DNA of 53,222 bases from Gammaproteobacteria bacterium (GTDB taxonomy: Bacteria > Pseudomonadota > Gammaproteobacteria > Steroidobacterales > Foliamicaceae). Numbering within the stretch: position 1 is the first letter of the stretch; the number at the start of each line of letters is the position of its first letter. Both the position numbers and the translations under genes were made by a program. Location of the stretch: positions 1 through 53,222 of the forward strand of contig VXSK01000023.1 of NCBI GenBank assembly GCA_009838035.1, written 5' to 3'. Below, in pieces: positions 17,286 to 24,040 of this stretch. Under the pieces are notes generated by a model. The model searched no databases and was not told the origin of the DNA. It saw only the letters and a list, made by a program, of their open reading frames with translations.

Positions 17286-18991
17286 CGGGCCGCCACCATG
17301 GTTCCGGACGCCTCCGGAACGCCATCCATAGGCGCGCCGATCAGCCTCAAGGCGCCTGCTGCCACGCGCGAAAAAACCGGGGCGGCCACCTGGCCGCCGA
17401 AATAACCGTTAACGGCGGGATCGTCGATCACGACCACCGCCACCACCCGCGGCCTGGATGCCGGGGCAAATCCGACGAACAGGGCCGTGTGCCGCTCGGA
17501 GTCGTATCCTTCAGGGCCAAGTTTTTCGACCGTTCCCGTCTTGCCCGCCACCCGGTAGCCCGGTACCCGCGCTGCGGCTGCGGTGCCGCCCGGGCCAAGC
17601 GGCTGTTCCAGCAGTTCCGACATGATCGCCGCGGTGTGCGCCGACAGCACGCGCACTCCGCCCGGGCGCTCGTCGGTCCATACCAGGCTCACCGGAATGG
17701 CCCTTCCGCCGGTTGCGAACACCGCGTACGCGCGGGCCAGTTGCAGGGCCGTAACGGCAAGCCCGTAGCCGTACGCCATTACCGCCTGGTCCACCGGCTT
17801 CCAGTGCTTGTAGTCGTAGAGCGATCCGTCGGCCTCGCCAGGGAAACCGCTTTCCGTGGCGCGGCCGAAGCCGACTCCGGTCAGCGTTTCCCAGAATCGA
17901 TGCGGCGCAAGCTTCATCGCCACGGTGGTCGCGCCTACCTGGCTGGAACGGCGCAACAAGGTGGCCATATCGATCACTCCCAGCGGGTTGCGATCCTTGA
18001 TGACCTTGGGGCCCACCTTGACGTAGCCGGGTCCCGTGTCGATTGGCTCGTCAAGCGCCCAGGCGCCGCTTTCCAGGGCGGCCGCCACGACCAGGGGCTT
18101 TATGGTGGACCCCGGCTCGAACAGGTCCAGGGCCGCACGGTTGCGGTAATTGGCGGGCTGAAGCCCACGCCGGTCATTGGGATTGAAGGACGGCTGGCTG
18201 ACCATGGCCAGCACCTCGCCGCTGAGCGTGTCCAGCAATACCACCGAGCCCGAACGTGCGCCATGGCGCTCGACCGCGTCCTTCAGTTCGGCATGGGCGA
18301 GATACTGGATTCTGAGGTCCAGCCCCAGGCGAAGGTCGCTCCCCCGCTCCAGCGGGCTTATACCGGCGATGTCGCGCACATGGCGGCCGAGCCGATCGCG
18401 GATGACCTGCTTGCGTCCGTCACGTCCCTTGAGCCAGGAATCGAACGCCAGTTCAAGGCCTTCCTGACCGTTCTCGTCGATGCCGGCAAATCCCACCAGG
18501 TGGCCGGCGATTTCTCCAGCCGGGTAGTAGCGGCGGTACTCCCGGCGCACCTGCAGTCCCGGCACATTGAGATCAACAACGGCGCGGGAGCGGCCGGGAG
18601 GCAGACCTCGCTTGAGCCAGACGAATTCACGGCCCCGGGCGCGCTCGACTCTTTCCTCAAGTTGCTCGGCGCTGGTGTCGAAGGTTTGCGCCAGCCGCGG
18701 CAGGTAGGGCTGCAACTTTTCCAGGCTGCCGGGATGAACCCAGAAGCTGTCCACAGGGGCGCTGACCGCCAATGGTTGGCCGTTGCGATCCAGGATGCGT
18801 CCGCGCCGGGCGACGATCTTTGCCTCGCGAACCTGTTGCGCATCGGCCCGCGACTCCAGGAATTCGTTTTCCAGCAGGTGCAGCTGAACGGCGCGTCCCG
18901 CCAGGATCAGGGCGCAGACCGCAAGGGCTGCCGTGCAGACGGCGATGCGGATCCGAAACCCGCGCGGCATGGCCTGTACGCGCCTGCTCAC
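17282..18991 (-). CDS. ftsI: Septal transpeptidase FtsI (PBP3) with an S-x-Q motif
   Basis: FtsI is the class B penicillin-binding protein that cross-links septal peptidoglycan with FtsW. The 569-residue protein has a short cytoplasmic end, one membrane anchor (about 15-38), a pedestal domain with RRGRILDRNGQPLA (62-75), and a transpeptidase domain with the nucleophile box STIK (295-298) and KTGT (484-487). The second box, S-x-N in most PBPs (SSN in E. coli), reads SSQ (349-351); the codons TCC AGC CAG are clear. This Asn-to-Gln change is in the active site, yet the rest is intact, so the protein is probably functional. It starts 3 bp after ftsL and overlaps murE. Confidence 0.95.
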   Translation of the reverse strand: MSRRVQAMPRGFRIRIAVCTAALAVCALILAGRAVQLHLLENEFLESRADAQQVREAKIVARRGRILDRNGQPLAVSAPVDSFWVHPGSLEKLQPYLPRLAQTFDTSAEQLEERVERARGREFVWLKRGLPPGRSRAVVDLNVPGLQVRREYRRYYPAGEIAGHLVGFAGIDENGQEGLELAFDSWLKGRDGRKQVIRDRLGRHVRDIAGISPLERGSDLRLGLDLRIQYLAHAELKDAVERHGARSGSVVLLDTLSGEVLAMVSQPSFNPNDRRGLQPANYRNRAALDLFEPGSTIKPLVVAAALESGAWALDEPIDTGPGYVKVGPKVIKDRNPLGVIDMATLLRRSSQVGATTVAMKLAPHRFWETLTGVGFGRATESGFPGEADGSLYDYKHWKPVDQAVMAYGYGLAVTALQLARAYAVFATGGRAIPVSLVWTDERPGGVRVLSAHTAAIMSELLEQPLGPGGTAAAARVPGYRVAGKTGTVEKLGPEGYDSERHTALFVGFAPASRPRVVAVVVIDDPAVNGYFGGQVAAPVFSRVAAGALRLIGAPMDGVPEASGTMVAAR

Positions 18992-18994
18992 GGT

Positions 18995-19318
18995 TTACCT
19001 GCTCTCGGCGCCCGGGCCGGGCAAAAGGGAACCCGCCGGCCCCACGCGCAGGAACACGATGTCGCGCTGGTCGGGCCGCCGCATCGCCAGGCGTTCGCTC
19101 GCCTCGCGGTCTATGCGGCGGTATCCGGCCCAGGTCGCGCGCTCCAGTTGCAAGGCGCCCCATTCCACTTCCAGTTGGTCACGCTCGCTGATCAGGTCCT
19201 GCATGGCCCGAAACTGCACCCTGTGTTCATGGCGCGCGAAGGAGAGGAGAATGCCGCTTGCCAGCGTTGCGGATGCAAGGCCGAGCAGAAGCAATGACGA
19301 AAAGCGCCCGGGATTCAT
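18995..19318 (-). CDS. ftsL: Cell division protein FtsL
   Basis: FtsL is a small bitopic protein that forms a coiled-coil complex with FtsB and FtsQ and activates FtsWI. The 107-residue product starts at MNPGRFSS, then has one membrane segment (about 7-27) and a charged, leucine-bearing helix (about 30-75) suitable for a coiled coil, with a Gly/Pro tail. A longer frame begins upstream within rsmH and is not supported. Sequence conservation in this family is low, so the call rests on size, topology and its place between rsmH and ftsI (gaps of 8 and 3 bp). Confidence 0.9.
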   Translation of the reverse strand: MNPGRFSSLLLLGLASATLASGILLSFARHEHRVQFRAMQDLISERDQLEVEWGALQLERATWAGYRRIDREASERLAMRRPDQRDIVFLRVGPAGSLLPGPGAESR

Positions 19319-19326
19319 TTCTTGCT

Positions 19327-20262
19327 TCAGGCCGCCAATCGTTCGGCAATGCGCAGGCGGGCGCTTCGGGCTCGCGGATTGCGTCGGCTTTCGGCGGCGC
19401 CGCAACGCTGCATCCTGCCCACGACCTTGAGTAAAGGCCCGGCTGCCGAGGGGACGGACGGCAGCCGGGCAAGCGGAGGAGGCAAGCGCGAAGCATTGCG
19501 CATGAATCGCTTCACGATGCGGTCCTCCAGGGAGTGAAAGGCGATCACGCAGAGGCGCCCGTGCGGGCGCAGGCTCCGTACCGCCTGCGGCAATGCGTCT
19601 TCAAGGGACTCAAGTTCGGCGTTGACGAAAATGCGCAGCGCCATGAACGTTCGGGTGGCCGGATGAATTCCGGGTTTGGGGCTCCGCGTTACGGAAGCCA
19701 CCAGCCGCGCCAGGCCGGAGCAACTGGATACCGGACGGTTGCGGCAGATTGCGTCGGCGATCCTGCGCGCGTGGGGCTCTTCGCCGCAGCTTCGTATCAC
19801 GCGGGCGATTTCGTTTTTCGGCGCGCGGTTCAGCCAGTCGGCGGCGCTTTGGCCCTCGGTGGGATTCATGCGCATGTCCAGTGGACCGTCCGAGCGCAGG
19901 CTGAAGCCTCGATCCGGATCGGTGAGTTGGGGCAGCGAAACTCCGAGATCGAAAAGGACTCCGTGGACCCTGCCCAGCCAGCCCTTGCGTTCGAGCGATC
20001 GGGCCAGGCGGCGGAAATTGCCGTGTTCGATCGAAAACCTCGGATCCCGCTCCTCGAGCTCCCGGGCCGACTGCACCGCTTGCGGGTCGCAGTCCATGGC
20101 ATGCAGTCGTCCGCGCGCACCAAGACCCGCAAGAACCCCCCGGCTGTGCCCGCCGCGCCCGTAGGTCGCGTCCACATATCGGCCGTTGGGATCGAGCGCC
20201 AGGCCGTGAAGCGTTTCCTCCAGCAGCGCGGGTTCATGCTCGACCGCTCCGTTTGCATTCAA
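19327..20262 (-). CDS. rsmH: 16S rRNA (cytosine-N4) methyltransferase RsmH
   Basis: RsmH (MraW) methylates N4 of C1402 in 16S rRNA using S-adenosylmethionine. Starting at a TTG that overlaps the mraZ stop (TTGA), the product is 311 residues, matching the family. It contains the SAM-binding YVDATYGRGGHSRG, FDLGVSLPQL (the family usually has DLGVSSPQL), MRMNPTEGQSAADWLN, and the C-terminal IAFHSLEDRIVKRFM. No ATG fits the start, so translational coupling with mraZ is likely. Some upstream frame exists, but it lies within mraZ in another frame. Confidence 0.93.
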   Translation of the reverse strand: MNANGAVEHEPALLEETLHGLALDPNGRYVDATYGRGGHSRGVLAGLGARGRLHAMDCDPQAVQSARELEERDPRFSIEHGNFRRLARSLERKGWLGRVHGVLFDLGVSLPQLTDPDRGFSLRSDGPLDMRMNPTEGQSAADWLNRAPKNEIARVIRSCGEEPHARRIADAICRNRPVSSCSGLARLVASVTRSPKPGIHPATRTFMALRIFVNAELESLEDALPQAVRSLRPHGRLCVIAFHSLEDRIVKRFMRNASRLPPPLARLPSVPSAAGPLLKVVGRMQRCGAAESRRNPRARSARLRIAERLAA

Positions 20263-20687
20263 AGTTGTACTGCGCTCAGGGCTGCGTCCACGGACTCGCT
20301 TGTGCCGACTTCCAGCGCCCTTTCGCGCCAACGTGCCGCATCCCACAACTCAAAGCTGCGGCCCAGAGCCAGCAGCGTGGCCTGGCGCTGAAGGTCGCAG
20401 TGCTCCCTGAGTACCGGAGGCACGCGCAATCGCCCGGCCGCATCCAGGGAGACGTCGGTGGCATAGCCCAATATCAGCCTTTCCAGGTCCCGGTTCCCCG
20501 TTTGCCGGATCACTTCGTCCCTGACTTTGGCAAAATCGTCCGGCACGTAGATGAGCACACAGCGGTTCGGATGAACGGTGCAAACCACGCGCCCGCCACT
20601 GGCCTCGGCGACACCCTGCCGGTAGCGCGCGGGGACGCCGAACCTGCCCTTGGTATCCAGGGTGACATTGGCCGGGCCTTGATACAT
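20259..20687 (-). CDS. mraZ: Transcriptional regulator MraZ
   Basis: MraZ is a SpoVT/AbrB-like DNA-binding protein that controls the dcw operon by binding repeats of TGGG in the promoter. The 142-residue protein has two copies of the MraZ fold, each with its DxxxR signature: LDTKGRFGVPARYR near the N-terminus and LDAAGRLRVPPVLR in the middle. It is the first gene of the cluster. Four matching boxes lie upstream (20703-20737), so autoregulation is expected. Its stop overlaps the TTG start of rsmH. Confidence 0.96.
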   Translation of the reverse strand: MYQGPANVTLDTKGRFGVPARYRQGVAEASGGRVVCTVHPNRCVLIYVPDDFAKVRDEVIRQTGNRDLERLILGYATDVSLDAAGRLRVPPVLREHCDLQRQATLLALGRSFELWDAARWRERALEVGTSESVDAALSAVQL

Positions 20688-20702
20688 TGCCTATCCGCTT
20701 AA

Positions 20703-20737
20703 CCCACAATCTCCCACAGACTCCCACTATACCCCAA
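20703..20737 (-). promoter_or_regulatory. MraZ box array (four TGGG repeats)
   Basis: Reading the minus strand, TGGG occurs four times at exact 10-bp intervals; the plus-strand CCCA copies start at 20703, 20713, 20723 and 20733. Three copies read GTGGG and the most upstream reads TTGGGG. Characterised MraZ proteins bind TGGGN repeats separated by 5 bp, so this is almost certainly the MraZ operator. It overlaps the -10 box and the spacer of the mraZ promoter, which suits repression. Confidence 0.88.
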
Positions 20738-20753
20738 AATAGTGCAATCGCAA
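20726..20753 (-). promoter_or_regulatory. Putative sigma70 promoter of the dcw cluster
   Basis: On the minus strand TTGCGA (20748-20753) is followed after 16 bp by TATAGT (20726-20731). The -10 box and the spacer overlap the MraZ boxes. The position, about 40-65 bp upstream of mraZ, fits. Box scores were judged by eye only. Confidence 0.6.
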
Positions 20754-20774
20754 GCACACGAATGCCGTCTTTCA

Positions 20775-20803
20775 TTGACGGCGCAACAACGCGGATGCAA
20801 TAT
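20775..20803 (+). promoter_or_regulatory. Putative promoter of the LigA/LigB-type genes
   Basis: TTGACG (20775-20780), a 17-bp spacer and CAATAT (20798-20803) form a plausible sigma70 promoter 45 bp before the dioxygenase genes, divergent from the mraZ promoter. It was judged by eye. Confidence 0.5.
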
Positions 20804-20847
20804 CGATTCGGGAACCTGAATCGGCGCTCCCGCAACCGCGAAACCCC

Positions 20848-21150
20848 ATGAGTCTTTACTACCTTCAGAAGCTGATCTACCAACTGAATCGCGACGAGCA
20901 TGTCCGGCAGCGTTACGAGATGGATTTTGAGGAACTGCTCGCGGACTATCCCCTGGACGACGAGGAAAAGAAAGCACTGCGCGAACCCGACATCGGGTTG
21001 CTTTATGTCATGGGCGTGAACGGCCAACTGCTGATGCATTACGCCGCCCTGCGCGGGTACGAGTGGGACGAATACCTTCAGGCCATGCGCGACGGCATTG
21101 AGCGGCACGGACCGGTTCGGTCGGGCCTGTATGCGATGACTGAAACATGA
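20848..21150 (+). CDS. LigA-type extradiol dioxygenase alpha subunit
   Basis: This 100-residue protein resembles the small alpha subunit (LigA family) of protocatechuate 4,5-dioxygenase-type enzymes, which caps the active site of the catalytic beta subunit. It is mostly helical, with LYYLQKLIYQLNRDEHVRQ near the start (core YYLQKLIYQLN) and a central LLYVMGVNGQLLMHYAALRGY. It is shorter than the 139-residue LigA of Sphingobium, covering only the core domain. The stop overlaps the start of the beta subunit gene (ATGA), so the two are co-translated. The ribosome site is weak. The substrate cannot be read from sequence. Confidence 0.82.
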   Translation: MSLYYLQKLIYQLNRDEHVRQRYEMDFEELLADYPLDDEEKKALREPDIGLLYVMGVNGQLLMHYAALRGYEWDEYLQAMRDGIERHGPVRSGLYAMTET

Positions 21151-21965
21151 GCCTCGTATTCGCCGGCGTTTGCAGCCATGCTCCCGGAATCACCGGACGT
21201 TACGAGCGCGCCGACAAGGCAAAGCGCGAGGGGTTCTATGCCGAAATGCACGCCATGCGCCGGCGTCTGGAAGCGGCCCGCCCCGACGCGCTGATCGTGG
21301 TTGCGGCGGAGCATTTCGCCAATTTCTTCATGAACAACATGCCGGCCTACTGCCTGGGGATGGCGGACGACTACGAGGGCCCGGTCGAGGACGAGGAATG
21401 GCTGGGCATCCGCAAGACCGGCATTCCCGGCGCTGCCGATCTCGCCCAGCGCCTCATCGGTGTGGTTCTGGAAGATGTGGACGTCAGTTACGCCCAGGAA
21501 TGGAAATTCGATCACGGAGTGATGGTGCCGCTGAACTTCCTGACGCCCCGTTACGACCTGCCCGTCATCCCCGCCAACATCAACTGCCAGGGTCCGCCGC
21601 TAACGCCGCTGAAGCGCGCCTGGCAATTCGGCGAGAGCCTTCGCCGCGCTTGCGACGAGCAGCCCGAACGAATCGCATTGATCGGAACCGGCGGTCTTTC
21701 GCACTGGCCCTGCACACCCGACTCCGGCAAGATCAACGAGGCCTGGGACCGGGAATTTCTCGACCGCTGGGTACGCGACGACTACTCAGGGATGACCAGC
21801 TACAGCGATTCGGAAACGTACCGGGACGCGGGCCAGGGAGGATTCGAGATACGCACCTTCGTCTGCGTGGCGGGCGCCACCGCCGGAAGCCCCCGGGAAG
21901 TACTGTTCTACGAGCCGATCCCAATCTTCGCCGTAGGCTGCACCGTCGGCGTAGTGCAGCTCTAA
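21147..21965 (+). CDS. LigB-type extradiol ring-cleavage dioxygenase (catalytic subunit)
   Basis: This 272-residue protein belongs to the class III (LigB) non-haem Fe(II) extradiol dioxygenases, which open catechol-type rings with O2. By comparison with LigB of Sphingobium, the metal ligands are His11 (CSHAPG), His56 (AEHFANF) and Glu234 (GGFEIRTF), and the catalytic His is His186 in GGLSHWP; His123 in FDHGVMVPLN is also conserved. All expected residues are present, so it should be active. Possible substrates include protocatechuate, gallate or a related catechol. No other ring-cleavage pathway gene lies beside it; the neighbours are dcw genes and the amidase. Confidence 0.88.
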   Translation: MSLVFAGVCSHAPGITGRYERADKAKREGFYAEMHAMRRRLEAARPDALIVVAAEHFANFFMNNMPAYCLGMADDYEGPVEDEEWLGIRKTGIPGAADLAQRLIGVVLEDVDVSYAQEWKFDHGVMVPLNFLTPRYDLPVIPANINCQGPPLTPLKRAWQFGESLRRACDEQPERIALIGTGGLSHWPCTPDSGKINEAWDREFLDRWVRDDYSGMTSYSDSETYRDAGQGGFEIRTFVCVAGATAGSPREVLFYEPIPIFAVGCTVGVVQL

Positions 21966-21981
21966 CTTGCGCGAACCCTAC

Positions 21982-22051
21982 GCGCGGTGTTGCACCTTTC
22001 CCTCTGGAGCCACTTCGCGACGCTCCTGCCGGGAAAGGTGCAACACCGCGC
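21982..22051. repeat. Perfect 21-bp inverted repeat; likely bidirectional terminator
   Basis: Arms at 21982-22002 and 22031-22051 are perfect reverse complements of 21 bases, separated by 28 bases. The element fills the gap between two convergent genes, where it could end transcription from both sides. The arm length is greater than usual for a simple intrinsic terminator, and there is no long T run. It may belong to a dispersed hairpin family along with the element at 36896-37003; the arms differ, but both are large, perfect and intergenic. Confidence 0.85.
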
Positions 22052-22052
22052 T

Positions 22053-23363
22053 TTAACTGGTGGGGATTCTTAATACCTGGCCGACGCGCAGGCGGTCGTT
22101 TGGCAGATTGTTGGTGCGGATCAATACCGCGAGGGGCACATTGAAGCGCTGGGCAATTCCGCTCAGGGTGTCACCGCGGATGGCAACATATTCCTGGTCG
22201 GGTATTTCGCCGGCCTCGACCCGCTGCGCGATCAGCGTGCCGCGCGGCGGGTTCCGGTAGAAATACGTGCGGATTCCCGCCAGAATGGCCTGGGCCAGCT
22301 TTTCCTGGTAGCTGCCGGTGTTGAGCAGTCGTTCGTCCTGGGGATTCGAAATGTAGGCGGTCTCCACCAGGATCGAAGGCACGTCATGAGCCTTGAGCAC
22401 CGCAAACGGCGCCGATTGCAATCTCGACTTGCGCACGCGCCCGACGCCGTGCAGGCGCTGCAGTACGTCGTTGCCCACTTCCATGCTGGCGCCGATGGAA
22501 GCGTTCTGCGACAGGTCGATGATCATGGTCGCAACGGTGGGCGGCAAACCGTCCATCTCGATGCCGCCAACCATGTCCGACGCATTCTCGCGCCGGGCAA
22601 GCCGGCGGGCCTCATCGGACGAACCTTTTTCCGAAAGCACGTAAACACTGGAACCGCGGACCCGCCGATTTCTCACGGCATCCGCGTGCACCGACACGAA
22701 CAGGTCGGCGTTGCGCTGTTGCGCACGCGTATATCGCTCGCGGAGCTTGATGTAGTAATCGCCGTCTCGCGTCATCATGGACGACATTCCGGGTTCCCTG
22801 TCTATCTGCCGCGCGAGGCGGCGGGCGATGGCTAGGACCACGGTTTTTTCCTGCAATCCTCCCCTGCCGATGGCGCCCGGGTCCCGGCCGCCGTGCCCGG
22901 CATCGACGGCGATGAGCACGTCGCGGTTCGCGGGCGCCGCGATCTCCTCCGCGACGGCTTCCTGCCCGATGCCCCCGGGATAGATATCGACCACGATACG
23001 ATGACCGCGTCCGTCCTTGTCCGCGGCCACGCCGAAGCTGGTGGCGGTTGCGGCGGTCTGCAGGTCGAACACCAGGCGCAGCATGTCGCCCGGGTGACGG
23101 CCGTGACGCATCCGGCGCACGATCCCCGTGCTCCGCTGCGGAAGAGCGGCGTCGATCCGCGCGGAATAGAGATCCACGACTACCCGCGGCTGGTTGTCCA
23201 GCACCTCTAGCTTGTGGCCGCGCGCCTGATCCAGTTCAAGGACCACCCGCGTCTTCGAGTCGTATTCGACCACGCGAATGCCCTCAATGCGCGCGGGCGC
23301 GGCGTGCAGGGCGCCGGCCATAAGCCCGGCAACGAGCGCAACGAGGAGGCGGTGGGCGTTCAT
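22053..23363 (-). CDS. amiB: N-acetylmuramoyl-L-alanine amidase (AMIN + Amidase_3 + LysM)
   Basis: This periplasmic zinc amidase cuts the bond between MurNAc and the stem peptide, splitting septal wall during daughter-cell separation. The 436-residue protein starts at MNAHRLL and has a signal peptide (about 1-22, ending ALHAAPA), an AMIN domain (about 25-120), an Amidase_3 domain with AVDAGHGGRDPGA, a Glu in LQEKTV, SVHADAV and ILVETAYISNP as zinc/catalytic motifs, and a C-terminal LysM (about 390-434, GDTLSGIAQRFNV). The LysM resembles E. coli AmiB. An insertion helix near MVGGIEMDGLPP is likely the EnvC/NlpD-regulated blocking helix. It is downstream of tsaE, as in E. coli; the mutL gene that usually follows is absent. 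Confidence 0.93.
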   Translation of the reverse strand: MNAHRLLVALVAGLMAGALHAAPARIEGIRVVEYDSKTRVVLELDQARGHKLEVLDNQPRVVVDLYSARIDAALPQRSTGIVRRMRHGRHPGDMLRLVFDLQTAATATSFGVAADKDGRGHRIVVDIYPGGIGQEAVAEEIAAPANRDVLIAVDAGHGGRDPGAIGRGGLQEKTVVLAIARRLARQIDREPGMSSMMTRDGDYYIKLRERYTRAQQRNADLFVSVHADAVRNRRVRGSSVYVLSEKGSSDEARRLARRENASDMVGGIEMDGLPPTVATMIIDLSQNASIGASMEVGNDVLQRLHGVGRVRKSRLQSAPFAVLKAHDVPSILVETAYISNPQDERLLNTGSYQEKLAQAILAGIRTYFYRNPPRGTLIAQRVEAGEIPDQEYVAIRGDTLSGIAQRFNVPLAVLIRTNNLPNDRLRVGQVLRIPTS

Positions 23364-23476
23364 GCCTGCTGCATAGTCGGGTTTCCTCGTTGGCGAGTAT
23401 AGCTCCGAGGCACCGCTTGTCAAGGAAAATTTCAAGAATATTAGTAGGCTATTCCCACTACTTAAGAAACGTCATA

Positions 23477-24037
23477 CTAAGAGAGCAATTGCAGATCGTG
23501 GTGAATCGCCCCTCGAAGAAACCGCAGGATCCGACCGCCCGGTTCCGAGTGGGCACGCAGATTCACGAGCCTGCCGCGTTTCGCATGCATCAGGCGGAAT
23601 GCGAGGTCGGGTCGCCCCAGGCGCCCCCGGGCGTTCTCGAACCACTCCACCAGCAAGACCTGACCGGCCGCGGCCGGCGTGGACTGAACACCGTCCTCAA
23701 GTCCTAATTCATCCAGTTCGGCCGCACGCCGAAGGCGGTACAGGTCCACGTGCAGCACTTCCACCGTCCGCCCCGTTCCGCCGAGGCCGAAACTATGCGC
23801 ATGCACCAACCCGTAGGTGGGACTCGTCACCCGTGACCGGACTCCCAGCGCCGCCAGCGTTGCCGCCGCAAGGGTCGTCTTCCCGGCTCCCAGTTCCCCG
23901 TCCAGGCCAAGGAGCAGGAATGGCCGGGCGGCGATTGTCTCCTTCAGGGCCCCGCCGAGTGTCCGTCCCAGCGCCTCGAGGCCGTCGACGCTACGGGCGC
24001 AAAAGACAGCCGCCCGATCTTGCAGGCCGTCGGTCAA
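23477..24037 (-). CDS. tsaE: tRNA t6A biosynthesis ATPase TsaE
   Basis: TsaE is the ATPase partner of TsaB/TsaD in making N6-threonylcarbamoyladenosine at position 37 of ANN-decoding tRNAs. The 186-residue protein has the Walker A GELGAGKTTL (47-56), VTSPTYGLVHAH, and a Walker B-like region LHVDLYRL. The start is a TTG, three bases after the DUF4143 gene stop, with GAGGA about 12 nt upstream, so translation may be coupled to that gene. In E. coli tsaE directly follows nnr; here a foreign-looking ATPase gene sits between them. Confidence 0.92.
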   Translation of the reverse strand: MTDGLQDRAAVFCARSVDGLEALGRTLGGALKETIAARPFLLLGLDGELGAGKTTLAAATLAALGVRSRVTSPTYGLVHAHSFGLGGTGRTVEVLHVDLYRLRRAAELDELGLEDGVQSTPAAAGQVLLVEWFENARGRLGRPDLAFRLMHAKRGRLVNLRAHSEPGGRILRFLRGAIHHDLQLLS

Positions 24038-24040
24038 GGT

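Noticed and set aside
23390..23476. Riboswitch or small RNA between tsaE and the amidase
   Set aside because: Short AT-richer sequence with no conserved fold that I recognise.
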